Shown piece by piece: positions 22,027 to 30,050 of a stretch of DNA of 31,955 nucleotides. The stretch is from Tectiglobus sp965223355 (GTDB lineage: Bacteria > Pseudomonadota > Alphaproteobacteria > Rhizobiales > Hyphomicrobiaceae). The position numbers and the translations under genes are program-made. Below the pieces are notes generated by a model. That model did not search any database and was not told the origin of the DNA. It was given only the letters and a program-made list of their open reading frames with translations. The stretch's first letter is position 1. Each line of letters opens with the position of its first letter. The stretch is taken from NCBI GenBank assembly GCA_965223355.1, contig CBDCWE010000002.1, positions 1 to 31,955 on the forward strand. The letters run 5' to 3'.

Positions 22027-24945
22027 GTGCCACGCCGAACAGTCCTATCTGCATCGCAGCGAACCACTTTTGAGGCTTTGCCAGTCGAGCCCGCCGAGCT
22101 GGCGCGCCACTACACGTTGGCCGACGAAGACCTGGCCATGGTGCGCAAGCGTCGTCAGGCGCGGAACCGCATCGGCTTCGCCGTGCAGCTGTGCCTCATG
22201 CGCTATCCTGGCCGACGGCTTCGTCCAGATGAAAGACTACCGGAGCCATTCGTCAAGTTTGTTGCGGAGCAAGTGGCCGAAGCGCCGGAGGAGTTTGCAG
22301 GCTACGCCGGCAGGGAGGAGACGCGGCGCGAGCACTTCCTGCAACTGGCGGACGCGCTCCAGATCGAGACGTTCGGCCTGGACCATTATCGCCGGCTGAT
22401 CCGCTGGCTGGTGCCGATCGCCATTGAGAACCCCAAGAGCGTTTTCCTCGTCGGGGCCGTGCTGAACGAGCTGCGGCGGCAGGGCGTGCTGCATCCACCT
22501 TTGGCGGTCGTTGAACGTGTCGTGGCCACCAGCGAGGCCCAGGCGGATCGTCGGGTGTTCAACCGGATCAGCGGTCGCCTGACGCTCGAATGCCGCCAGA
22601 CTCTGGAGAGCTGGCTGACCGTGACGCCCGGCCAAGGGCAAAGTCGGCTTTCCTGGGTGCGCCAGCCGGTCGGACGGCCAACACCGGCCAATGTCATCGA
22701 GATCCTGGAACGGCTGAATGCCATCAAGGCGATTGGGCTGCCGCGCGACCTGGAGAAGGATCTGCCGACGGCTCGAAGGGAGATGCTGGGCCGTGAAGGC
22801 AACCGCGTCGCCATCCAGAGCCTGCGGATGTTCACGGAGGCACGCCGCTATGCTGTCATGGCGGTCGCGCTCCTGGAAACCCATCGCTCCTTGGTCGATG
22901 AAGCCATCACCATGCACGACCGGATCGTCGGTAGCCTGATCCGCCGCAGCAAGCGCAAGCATGCCGATCAGCTCCAGGACGAGGGCAAGCGGATCAGGAA
23001 CGCCATTGGCACCTTGGCCACGCTCGGACGGGCGCTGTTGCAGGCGCGAGAGGGCGGTCGGGATGCCTGGCAGGTGATCGACGCCACCATCTCATGGGAA
23101 GACCTGCGCACCACGACTGAGGATGCCGAGGACCTGTCTGGGCCCCGCATGCTGAGTCATCTGCATTTTGTGGAGGCGCAGTTCCCCCAAATCCGCCGCT
23201 ACGCACCGGCCTTGCTGGATCACTTCGATTTCCAGGCTGCTGCCGGCGGCAAGGACGTTCTGGAGGCAATCCGGCTTCTGCGCGACATGAACCGCACCGG
23301 CAGGCGCAAACTGCCTGACGATGTGCCAACGTCATTCGTCACCGCGCAGTGGGCACCATACGTCTGTGGGGATGACGGCCTCGACCGGCGCTACTATGAG
23401 CTTTGCGCCCTCAGCGAGCTGCGCAACCGGCTCCGCTCCGGCGACATCTGGGTGCCCGGCAGCAAGCAATATCAGGACTTCGAAGGCTATCTCCTGGGCA
23501 AGCCGACGTTTGCCGAGTTGCGCGAAAGTGGCGACGTGCCGATTGCCGTGGAACCGGATTGCACGGCCTACATGGCCGCCCGCACGGAGCTGCTGCGCTC
23601 ACGGCTCGATGACGTTCACCGGCTTCTGAAGACCGGCAAGCTTGAAGACGTCACAATCAAGGGTCGGACGTTTTCGGTGAGCCCGCATCGTGGCGTCGCC
23701 GTGCCGCCGGAGGCCAAGGCATTTGTTCAGGCGGTCTACAGCCAACTGCCACGGATCAAGATCACGGATCTGCTGGTGGAAGTGGATCAGTGGACCGGCT
23801 TCACCGAGCAGTTCACGCACCTGCGCACCGGACTGCCGCCGAGCGACAAGCAAAGCCTGCTGACCGTGGTCCTGTCCGACGGCATCAACCTCGGCCTGAC
23901 GCGCATGGCGGAAGCCTGCCGGGGCAGCACGTTCAAGCAGTTGAGCTGGACAGCTGACTGGTACGTCAGCGATGAGGGGTACTCTCGCGCCCTGGCTGAG
24001 TTAGTGAACCATCATCATCGCATGGAGCTGGTGGCGAACTGGGGCGACGGCACCACCTCATCGTCGGATGGCCAACAGTTCCCGCTTGGCAGCGTTGCCA
24101 AGCCCCTGGGGGACGTGAACCCGAAGTACGGCAGCCATCCCGGTGTGATTTTCTACACGCACATCTCGGATCAGTATTCGCCGTTCCACACCAAGCTGAT
24201 CAACACCAACACGCGTGACGCCACCTACGTGCTCGACGGCCTGCTCTACCACGACAGCGATCTGAAAATCGAAGAGCACTACACCGACACGGCCGGCTTC
24301 ACGGATCACGTGTTCGGGCTCTGCCACTTGCTGGGCTTCCGGTTCGCGCCCCGCATGCGCGACATCGGTGACCTGTCGCTGTTCCCCATCGGCACCACGA
24401 AGAAATGGCCGCAGTTCCAGGAGCTGTTCGGGGTACCGATCAGAACCCATGAGATTGAGAACCAGTGGGAGGACATCCTGCGGCTGGCCAGCTCGATCCG
24501 GCTCGGCACCGTTACGGCGTCGCTTATTATCCGCAAGCTGGCGTCGTACCCACGCCAGAACCGGCTGGCACTGGCCATGCGAGAGTTGGGCCGCATCGAG
24601 CGCACCCTCTACATTCTCGACTGGATGCAGGACCCGGCGCTTCGGGGCCGCGTGCAGGCGGGTCTCAACAAGGGGGAAGCCCGCAATGCTTTGGCTCGGG
24701 CCGTCTTCTTCAACCGGCTGGGCGAGGTCCGTGACCGCTCATTCGAAAACCAATGCTACCGCGCCTCCGGCCTCAACCTGGTCGTGGCTGCCATCATCCT
24801 CTGGAACACGGTGCATCTGGAGAAGGCCGTCGCGGCCGTCCGGGCCAGCCAGGACGTGCCGGACGAATATCTGACGTACCTGTCGCCGCTCGGCTGGGAT
24901 CACATCAACCTGACGGGCGACTACGTCTGGCGGCTCGATGCTTAG
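22027..24945 (+). CDS. tnpA: TnpA transposase of the mer transposon (Tn3 family)
   Basis: A 972-residue, apparently intact DDE transposase for replicative transposition. The N-terminal half binds the 39-bp ends. Catalytic region: SSSDGQQFP, then the YTDTAGFTDHVFGLCHLLGFRFAPRMRD region, then a conserved C-terminal segment RLGEVRDRSFENQCYRASGLNLVVAAI and the family tail LSPLGWDHINLTGDYVW. Starts at GTG 22027 (PRRTVLSASQR follows); no strong Shine-Dalgarno. The stop codon lies inside the right terminal repeat. Confidence 0.96.
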   Translation: MPRRTVLSASQRTTFEALPVEPAELARHYTLADEDLAMVRKRRQARNRIGFAVQLCLMRYPGRRLRPDERLPEPFVKFVAEQVAEAPEEFAGYAGREETRREHFLQLADALQIETFGLDHYRRLIRWLVPIAIENPKSVFLVGAVLNELRRQGVLHPPLAVVERVVATSEAQADRRVFNRISGRLTLECRQTLESWLTVTPGQGQSRLSWVRQPVGRPTPANVIEILERLNAIKAIGLPRDLEKDLPTARREMLGREGNRVAIQSLRMFTEARRYAVMAVALLETHRSLVDEAITMHDRIVGSLIRRSKRKHADQLQDEGKRIRNAIGTLATLGRALLQAREGGRDAWQVIDATISWEDLRTTTEDAEDLSGPRMLSHLHFVEAQFPQIRRYAPALLDHFDFQAAAGGKDVLEAIRLLRDMNRTGRRKLPDDVPTSFVTAQWAPYVCGDDGLDRRYYELCALSELRNRLRSGDIWVPGSKQYQDFEGYLLGKPTFAELRESGDVPIAVEPDCTAYMAARTELLRSRLDDVHRLLKTGKLEDVTIKGRTFSVSPHRGVAVPPEAKAFVQAVYSQLPRIKITDLLVEVDQWTGFTEQFTHLRTGLPPSDKQSLLTVVLSDGINLGLTRMAEACRGSTFKQLSWTADWYVSDEGYSRALAELVNHHHRMELVANWGDGTTSSSDGQQFPLGSVAKPLGDVNPKYGSHPGVIFYTHISDQYSPFHTKLINTNTRDATYVLDGLLYHDSDLKIEEHYTDTAGFTDHVFGLCHLLGFRFAPRMRDIGDLSLFPIGTTKKWPQFQELFGVPIRTHEIENQWEDILRLASSIRLGTVTASLIIRKLASYPRQNRLALAMRELGRIERTLYILDWMQDPALRGRVQAGLNKGEARNALARAVFFNRLGEVRDRSFENQCYRASGLNLVVAAIILWNTVHLEKAVAAVRASQDVPDEYLTYLSPLGWDHINLTGDYVWRLDA

Positions 24946-25414
24946 CGTACGATTTTTTCCGTTCTATGGAGTGACCCCGAGTACGCTCGGAGAGCTTCAC
25001 CGCTTCTACTTTGGCTAACGCCGAGAACACCCCGATCAAGATATCGCGCACCATCTCGTCGCGCGTTGAGAGCATCGGCTCGCTGTACGAGTGGAACCCG
25101 ACGCCAAAGGTGTCGAGCTTTCGGAGATAATGGACGGTCTGTGCCAGCCCTTCTCTCGTCAAGCGGTCGAGTGCCCATACAACTAAAAGATCGAATTGGC
25201 TGCGAGCCGCGTCATCCATCATCTGTCGCAGCTGCGCTCGGTCGCCAGCACCCTTACGACCGCTCTCCTGGTCAACGTACTCGGCGAAGATTGTGTAGCC
25301 GTTGGCTTTGCACCAGCGGCGGAGCTCGCGAAGTTGGTTCTCTGGGTCTTGGCCTTTGTCGGTGGTCGAGACGCGGGCGTAGATCGCAGCTTTGGGTTTC
25401 GTGGTCTTAGGCAT
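24905..25414 (-). pseudogene. Serine recombinase truncated by the mer transposon
   Basis: A resolvase/invertase family protein from ATG 25414: IYARVSTTDKGQDPENQLREL (catalytic Ser in ARVST), then DLLVVWALDRLTREG and ALAKVEAVKLSERT. About 145 residues are native; at 24978 the frame runs into the transposon end and continues for 24 foreign residues to a stop at 24905. The C-terminal helix-turn-helix and its DNA contacts are lost. The missing 3' part is not found beyond the left end of the transposon at 18307, so a deletion or rearrangement accompanied the insertion. Unlike tnpR, it belongs to the longer-spaced ARVST group. Confidence 0.88.
24940..24978 (-). repeat. Right 39-bp inverted repeat of the mer transposon
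   Basis: Exact reverse complement of 18308-18346; contains the tnpA stop codon. Confidence 0.95.
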
Positions 25415-25480
25415 GGCTCAAAAACGGTCGTTTTCGAACCAGTCTACCACACCAGTAAAAAGCCAGGAAAATTCAGGGTC

Positions 25481-25505
25481 GGGTGTCCACAATTTCGATA
25501 CACCC
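25481..25505. promoter_or_regulatory. Dyad resembling a resolvase-binding site
   Basis: GGGTGT and ACACCC arms frame an AATTTCG core, located 67 bp upstream of the truncated recombinase gene. The size and AT-rich centre resemble a res or crossover subsite. Speculative. Confidence 0.35.
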
Positions 25506-25525
25506 TTTTTGAACCAGCCGAACGG

Positions 25526-25822
25526 CTACGAGCTGGGCTTGATCCCTAGCGCGGCTTCCACTTCGGCAACCACCGCATCGACCAACCCGACGAGGTCGCC
25601 CGCGCGTTCGTCAAGCTCTAGCCAAGGAACACGGCGAACCCCGATGTCGGCTTGCGCTTCGAGCTCCTGCGGTGACCGGGCAGCAATCGTTGCGGCAATC
25701 GTCAACCCGTCCTGGTAGTCGCCGTGGACGGTGTAGAAGCGCACGCGCAGCTGGCGGCCGTGCACAGCCATGTGCCGATCGGCGCGTTCCATAGCGGCTT
25801 TGATCGCCTGCCCGACGTGCAT
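25526..25822 (-). CDS. Hypothetical protein, 98 residues
   Basis: Not recognised. Starts at ATG 25822, where GGGAGG lies 10 bases upstream. Helical N-terminus (VGQAIKAAMERADRHM), a beta section (LRVRFYTVHGDYQDGLTIAATIAARS), and an acidic C-terminal helix (DLVGLVDAVVAEVEAALGI). No membrane or signal segment. It diverges from the lipoprotein gene at 25890, sharing a 67-bp promoter region. Confidence 0.55.
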   Translation of the reverse strand: MHVGQAIKAAMERADRHMAVHGRQLRVRFYTVHGDYQDGLTIAATIAARSPQELEAQADIGVRRVPWLELDERAGDLVGLVDAVVAEVEAALGIKPSS

Positions 25823-25889
25823 CTTCGGTAATCCTCCCGTATTTATATGCACATACTACTGCTTTGCGTGAGGGAGGGGGAGAGGGACA

Positions 25890-26519
25890 GTGCCGAAAGT
25901 CAGTTGGGTCGTTGCCCTTTCAGTTCTACTGCTGGCGGGTTGCGACAGCGGCGAAACAGATGCTGAAAAGCGCGCACGGAAACGCGCCGAAGCGAAGAAG
26001 GCGTACAACACACCGGGTGTGGTCAAGCGCGCCTACGCACAGCGATGGTGCTTCGACTGGTCATATCCGCTGAAGCTGTCCGGTCGAACGATCACCTTCG
26101 ATGCGCCCGGCAATATCGTCATGGCGGAGGTGCGCCGTGGTGATTTCTGGCAGAGGATCACGGTCAACAAGACATCAATGACAACTGTTCGTGGTGCCGA
26201 TGCGATCCGGTTCTGCCAGATCCACAACTACTTCCCGAACAAAGGCATCCCGATCCACTGGGACATGGAAGGCAGCGCGCCGCGTCCAGCCAATAACGCT
26301 TCCGGTGTGACACAGCCCAGGGCGACACAGCAAAGACGACCCCAGTTCGGTTTCGACCTCGAGAAACTTCGAGCGCAGAGGGAGCGCTGGAACAGAGAGT
26401 ACCGGGAAAAACGTGCGCGTAGAGTGCCACGAGAGCGTCGCCGAATTGACTACAGAGGCCGCACCTGCCCTCGACGCCTCACAGTCACTGATCATTTGGG
26501 CCGGCGCGTCTGTCCGTAG
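25890..26519 (+). CDS. Putative lipoprotein with a Cys-framed domain
   Basis: 209 residues. A type II signal peptide with lipobox LLAGC (Cys18) predicts a lipid-anchored envelope protein. A charged helix follows, then a domain framed by C54 (RWCFDW) and C109 (AIRFC) with a central FW pair. The same pattern occurs twice in the membrane-anchored protein at 27220-27951. The C-terminal 70 residues are Arg-rich with two further cysteines. GTG start at 25890, with GAGAGGG just upstream. Function unknown; a surface or pore-related role for plasmid transfer is only a guess. Confidence 0.65.
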   Translation: MPKVSWVVALSVLLLAGCDSGETDAEKRARKRAEAKKAYNTPGVVKRAYAQRWCFDWSYPLKLSGRTITFDAPGNIVMAEVRRGDFWQRITVNKTSMTTVRGADAIRFCQIHNYFPNKGIPIHWDMEGSAPRPANNASGVTQPRATQQRRPQFGFDLEKLRAQRERWNREYREKRARRVPRERRRIDYRGRTCPRRLTVTDHLGRRVCP

Positions 26520-26617
26520 ATGCAGTTCGCTGCGCGATGAGTTAGATGGTGGTTTTTATGTTCAAGAAAACAGAGATGTTAAGCATACGGTGGCAACAAA
26601 GCATTTGGGGGTGAGTA

Positions 26618-27097
26618 ATGAACCTTGAGTTCTGGCTTGAGATCGCTGGTCTCGGATTGAGCTTACCCCTAGTTGGCTTTGCGGTGATGTCCTATGAATG
26701 GTGGGCGGTCGTACAAGTTAGCAATCGCCAAGCCGCAAAGTGGTCTGGCTTGCGTGGCGAATCTGCGGCGCGTACTGCATCGACTTCTGGGGTAGGCCTA
26801 GCCGAACAAATGATGGAACGTCGTGATTATTTCGCCAGTTTCGTTGACCTAGATGGATCGAAAGATCAAGAAGCGCGCGAACAATTAAGAGCCTTAGACA
26901 TTAGCTCACTCTTTTTGGCGGCCTCTACTGCGCACAAACTTCGAGCAGAGGATTGGGCTCAAAGATATCTTGAGGCGATAGACTCGCTAAGCCTGAATTC
27001 ATTCAGGGCAAAGGTCTTCGCCATCGGCGCCAGCATCACCGTGATCGGATTTATCCTACAATTCGCGGCCCGCATTCTGCCGGTTGCCGGGCTGTAG
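26618..27097 (+). CDS. Small membrane protein with two helices
   Basis: 159 residues, not recognised. Hydrophobic helices at the N-terminus (about 5-27) and C-terminus (about 130-155) flank a charged, helical middle of about 95 residues (QMMERRDYFASFVDL, EDWAQRYLEAI), so both ends are in the membrane and the middle is on one side, presumably cytoplasmic. GGGGGTGAG precedes the ATG. It lies between the two genes that carry the Cys-framed domain. Confidence 0.55.
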   Translation: MNLEFWLEIAGLGLSLPLVGFAVMSYEWWAVVQVSNRQAAKWSGLRGESAARTASTSGVGLAEQMMERRDYFASFVDLDGSKDQEAREQLRALDISSLFLAASTAHKLRAEDWAQRYLEAIDSLSLNSFRAKVFAIGASITVIGFILQFAARILPVAGL

Positions 27098-27219
27098 GTC
27101 GTCAATGGCGCTTCAAGTGCACTGCAGAGGTTACCAACCACCCAGCTTGCTGTCGGGTGCATACGATCGCAGGTGGGGCTGATGATCCGCCAGTTCTCAC
27201 CGAGGACGAGAAGCCCCAG

Positions 27220-27951
27220 TCAGCGCGCTTGCCAACGCAATGGTAACGGATGCCCGTACTGGTCACTGAACTTGATGATGCCGGTGTTCTGAGGATACAG
27301 CGCACAGAAACGCAGCTGGCTCGTGGTGATTTGACCGCGCGCCTTCTTGTAGTCCAGCCAAACACCAAACTCATCCTTGTATTCCGCCAGTATCGGCCCT
27401 CTCGCCTGGTACCCCATGAACCGAGCATGCCTTGGCAGGGGTAAATGAGCCCATCCCGCGTCACACCGCGGTAGGGTCAAGGACTGTGGAACCGTGGCCA
27501 GCAGCGAGAGCTTCTTCTTGAGCCGGTGCGCTCGCTGTTTGGGCATTGGGCTCCAGTAGAGCGCCAGCCATTGGCCGGCCAAGTCTTCCTTACCCGAACC
27601 GGAAAATGGCTGCTTCGCGCAGAAGCGAAAATCCGTCGCGAAGTATCCCGCTTCAGTGTAGTTGCGCCAGGTGCCGGACTTGTCGCGATATTGCATGAGG
27701 TGCTGCTCCGAGTGCGCTCGATGCTGAAACACCTTACTCGGGTCTTCTCTCGTCAAATACGCCCAGCCGTCACCACAGCGTTTCAGAAGAATCCGATTGG
27801 GCAAATTCACCGCGTGCCGAGGGGCGCTTGGCACCGCGTCAGTGATCCGGCCGGCGTGCTTATCGTGCGCAACCTGTTCGCTGCCGATCATGCTGTAGGT
27901 CACGTAGCCAAGGACGCTGACAACGAGCACCAGGATAATTACGACGGGCAT
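27220..27951 (-). CDS. Membrane-anchored protein with two tandem Cys-framed repeats
   Basis: 243 residues from ATG 27951 (GAGG nearby upstream). One N-terminal membrane helix (2-24) anchors a periplasmic part made of two homologous units: C59 to C111 and C163 to C216. Each has the order R-C-x-x-G-W-A, a Y-(R/K)-D-(K/E)-x-G-x-W core, then (F/L)-R-F-C-A, with 52-53 residues between the cysteines, which probably form one disulfide per unit. A third, more distant unit is in the lipoprotein at 25890. I know no family with this signature. The gene follows the CHC2 gene by seven bases, so they are probably cotranscribed. Confidence 0.65.
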   Translation of the reverse strand: MPVVIILVLVVSVLGYVTYSMIGSEQVAHDKHAGRITDAVPSAPRHAVNLPNRILLKRCGDGWAYLTREDPSKVFQHRAHSEQHLMQYRDKSGTWRNYTEAGYFATDFRFCAKQPFSGSGKEDLAGQWLALYWSPMPKQRAHRLKKKLSLLATVPQSLTLPRCDAGWAHLPLPRHARFMGYQARGPILAEYKDEFGVWLDYKKARGQITTSQLRFCALYPQNTGIIKFSDQYGHPLPLRWQAR

Positions 27952-27958
27952 GCAAACC

Positions 27959-28261
27959 TCAAGCTTCAATATGATAGCGCTGCACGAGGATAGCAGCCGC
28001 TTCGGTGAGCGAAGCCTCTTCCAGCTCCATCACGAGGTCAAGCACGCTGCCGCCGCGTGAGCAGTCACCGAAGCAATACCAAGAGCGGCGGTCGGGCGAG
28101 ACGACAAAGCCGCGATCATTTGAACCGCCGTGGATCGGGCAACGACCGACCAAACGACTGGCTTGTTGTTTGAGGGTGACACCGTAATGCGTCAGCGCGA
28201 CATCAACCGGCACGCGATTTTTGATCGTAGAAAACTTTGGTGATGGGGTTGAAGGTTCCAT
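27959..28261 (-). CDS. CHC2 zinc-finger (primase-type) protein
   Basis: 100 residues. Residues 41-71 carry the CHC2 zinc ribbon of DnaG-type primases: C41-P-I-H44, then W-Y-C63-F-G-D-C67 followed by GGSVLDLVMELE. The N-terminal helix (VPVDVALTHYGVTLK) also matches the start of primases. The catalytic TOPRIM domain is absent, so on its own it can only recognise DNA. It could help another enzyme start primers, for example in transfer replication. ATG 28261 chosen (GAGGTGG upstream); an ATG five codons earlier is possible. Divergent from the Replic_Relax gene across an inverted repeat. Confidence 0.8.
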   Translation of the reverse strand: MEPSTPSPKFSTIKNRVPVDVALTHYGVTLKQQASRLVGRCPIHGGSNDRGFVVSPDRRSWYCFGDCSRGGSVLDLVMELEEASLTEAAAILVQRYHIEA

Positions 28262-28308
28262 AGTCGTCCACCTCATTCTGATGATCGGGATACCGCACGG
28301 CGAAGAGT

Positions 28309-28351
28309 CTGACCGTCAAGGTCGAAGAGCGCAGCGTGCCTTGACGGTCAG
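28309..28351. repeat. 13-bp perfect inverted repeat between divergent genes
   Basis: CTGACCGTCAAGG at 28309-28321 and its exact complement at 28339-28351 with a 17-base loop. It lies in the 137-bp gap before the Replic_Relax gene. It has no T-run, so it is an operator or a processing site (such as an origin of transfer) rather than a terminator. Confidence 0.8.
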
Positions 28352-28386
28352 ATGGCCGTGCTAATCTCGATGATCCAGAAGAGCGG

Positions 28387-28392
28387 TATAAT
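28387..28392 (+). promoter_or_regulatory. Perfect -10 box of the Replic_Relax gene
   Basis: TATAAT six bases before the ATG at 28399; transcription would begin at the start codon, giving a leaderless mRNA. No good -35 hexamer is seen at the proper distance. Confidence 0.5.
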
Positions 28393-28398
28393 GGAAGC

Positions 28399-29487
28399 AT
28401 GACAACAACGACCAAGCATCGACATTTTATCGTCGGCACTGAAGAGACGCCCTACGAACAACAAGAGAGAGACCTGGCCATCGGACTGTGGCTGGCAAAG
28501 CGGCGCTTCCTCGACGCGGATCAGATCTGTCGTCTGGTTGAGAACGAAGCGGGCGGGTCGCATGCGCGTACCCGGATGCGGCTCACCAAGATGTTTCGGA
28601 ACCAACTGCTGGTGAAGCCGAAGGGGCAGAAGGAATACTGGGAGGAATGTGGGCGGCGTGACCACGTCTACGGCAACAGCTCGCGTATGGGGCGCAAGCT
28701 CCAGAAGCGTGACCTGGTACCTGAGGGGCGCTTGGATTGGACACAGCGGAATAAGGCGGCGAAGAGAGATTTCGTCGAGCACGCGGTCGAGACAAGCGAG
28801 CTCATGGTGACGTTCGAGACGACGGCGCGGCGTTACGGTGGCTTACGGCTGAGGGAAGCCGATGAGTTGCTGCGCGAGCTGCCTGAGCGAACGCAGACAG
28901 TTGAGCGGCCGTGGTTCTTCGAAGGGTTGCCCCAGGGACTGCCGGCAAAGGCGAAGAAGCGCGCCTACCCTGACGCGGTGTTGAGCGTGCGCCAGGAGCA
29001 CGGAGGCAAGGAGGTCGAACAGTTTTTCGTGGCGGAAGTGGATTGCACTTCGATGCCTGTGGTGCGTGGGGAGAAATTGGAGCGAGCCCTTAAGGCGGCG
29101 CTGCTTGATCTGAGAGAAGCAAGAGGAAAGGCTGCACAGAACGCTGCGAAGTTGCGGGTTGACCAGGCCCGCTTCAAGTTGCTGCAGCACAACCTCACGA
29201 TCAATCAAACCGCGTTCATCCAGAAGTTCGCCGCGTACTTCTGGGCGTTCAAGAGCGGGTGGCACAAGCAGCATCTCGGTTGGCCAGCCGTCCGAGTGCT
29301 GGTGACGACGCGCAACACAAGCCATCGGGATCGTATGCTTGAGGGATTGCAGTACGTAACCGACGGCCAGGCACCTAACCTGTTCTTGTTCTCGACGTTC
29401 GATGAAATCCGGAACTGCGACGACATCTTCCGGCATGAATGGATGAACGGAGCGGGACAGCAGGTAGCAATTATGGCTAAGGCTTGA
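28399..29487 (+). CDS. Replication-relaxation (Replic_Relax) family protein
   Basis: 362 residues of the Replic_Relax family, which is tied to plasmid and element replication or mobilisation. The N-terminal third is a winged helix (RDLAIGLWLAKRRFLDADQICRL). The middle has the family core: YPDAVLSV and EQFFVAEVDCTSMPVVRGEKL, reminiscent of a PD-(D/E)xK nuclease strand order, followed by a long helix and a segment VRVLVTTRNTSHRDRM. Biochemistry of the family is scarce. On this plasmid, which has coupling-type ATPases and no recognised relaxase, it is the best candidate for the protein that processes or marks the DNA. An inverted repeat lies just upstream. Confidence 0.75.
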   Translation: MTTTTKHRHFIVGTEETPYEQQERDLAIGLWLAKRRFLDADQICRLVENEAGGSHARTRMRLTKMFRNQLLVKPKGQKEYWEECGRRDHVYGNSSRMGRKLQKRDLVPEGRLDWTQRNKAAKRDFVEHAVETSELMVTFETTARRYGGLRLREADELLRELPERTQTVERPWFFEGLPQGLPAKAKKRAYPDAVLSVRQEHGGKEVEQFFVAEVDCTSMPVVRGEKLERALKAALLDLREARGKAAQNAAKLRVDQARFKLLQHNLTINQTAFIQKFAAYFWAFKSGWHKQHLGWPAVRVLVTTRNTSHRDRMLEGLQYVTDGQAPNLFLFSTFDEIRNCDDIFRHEWMNGAGQQVAIMAKA

Positions 29488-29492
29488 TCGGC

Positions 29493-29520
29493 TTGACAAT
29501 AACCAAAAGAGTTTTATTCT
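29493..29520 (+). promoter_or_regulatory. Promoter for the 29624 gene
   Basis: TTGACA (29493-29498), 16-bp spacer, TATTCT (29515-29520), in an AT-rich gap. The leader to the ATG at 29624 would be about 95 bases. Confidence 0.5.
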
Positions 29521-29623
29521 GTATACGGATTTTATTGCTAACCGATTGAACACCATCGTTTCTTCTGTGCGTCTTCGGTTGTCCGAACAGGTCGGGGAAC
29601 TGAGAAGCGCACGGAAGGGAACC

Positions 29624-30007
29624 ATGACACGCAATCTCGTCAGACAACGGGGCACACCGCTTCGACCAGTCATCGATGCGCAGACAGTCGATGTAGCGGC
29701 GCGCAAGCAAGCTGATCCAGTGGATCGATACGTCAATATGCTCCTGGAGGAATTGCCGGGTGCGCCGCGCAAGACCGTGCGGGAGAACGTCGAGCGCGAT
29801 CTGAAGCGCTTAGCGGAAGGGCAAACAAGACCGACTTCGCATACGTACTACTGGTACCGCAAAAACGGTCAACTGCTGGTGACCTTGAAGCAGCCCGGCT
29901 TTGATCAGCAGTACCTGATGGCCGAAGTGTGGAACGATTTCGGCCTGGCGCCACCCAGCACGTGCGGCGCGAGGCGGTCGTTCTGGCATCGACTGTTCTT
30001 TGGTTGA
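29624..30007 (+). CDS. Hypothetical protein, 127 residues
   Basis: Not recognised. ATG 29624 follows a GGAAGGGA Shine-Dalgarno; the open frame upstream has no better start. N-terminus is basic. A helical part (VDRYVNMLLEELPGAPRKTVRENVERDLKRLAEG) is followed by aromatic-rich HTYYWYRKNGQLLVTL. No membrane segment. It is the last gene of the rightward group and ends in a terminator shared with the end of the convergent ATPase gene. Confidence 0.55.
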   Translation: MTRNLVRQRGTPLRPVIDAQTVDVAARKQADPVDRYVNMLLEELPGAPRKTVRENVERDLKRLAEGQTRPTSHTYYWYRKNGQLLVTLKQPGFDQQYLMAEVWNDFGLAPPSTCGARRSFWHRLFFG

Positions 30008-30023
30008 CCGGCAGGTCAACAGA

Positions 30024-30050
30024 GGCCGCGCTCAGCGCGGCCTTTTCTTT
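30024..30050 (+). terminator. Intrinsic terminator, overlapping the end of the large ATPase gene
   Basis: GGCCGCGCT-c-AGCGCGGCC followed by TTTTCTTT. The ATPase stop codon on the other strand (30032-30034) lies inside the stem. Confidence 0.9.

Larger units (their letters stand above)
18308..24978. mobile_element. 6,671-bp Tn3-family mercury-resistance transposon
   Basis: Perfect 39-bp terminal inverted repeats (18308-18346, 24940-24978; outer tip GGGGTCACTCC) enclose merR, merT, merP, merF, merA, tnpR and tnpA. tnpR and tnpA are divergent with the res region between them, the layout of the Tn3/Tn163 subgroups rather than Tn21. Flanking five bases differ (TCGAT, GAGTA), so no target duplication is left; the right end cuts a serine recombinase gene. 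Confidence 0.93.

Noticed and set aside
28843..29772. 309-codon minus-strand frame over the Replic_Relax gene
   Set aside because: Antisense to a recognised gene, Arg/Ser/Leu-rich translation typical of shadow frames, no start signal.
30004..30019. TTGACC/GGTCAA hairpin just before the 30024 terminator
   Set aside because: Six-bp stem overlapping the stop codon region, expected by chance; no independent role needed.
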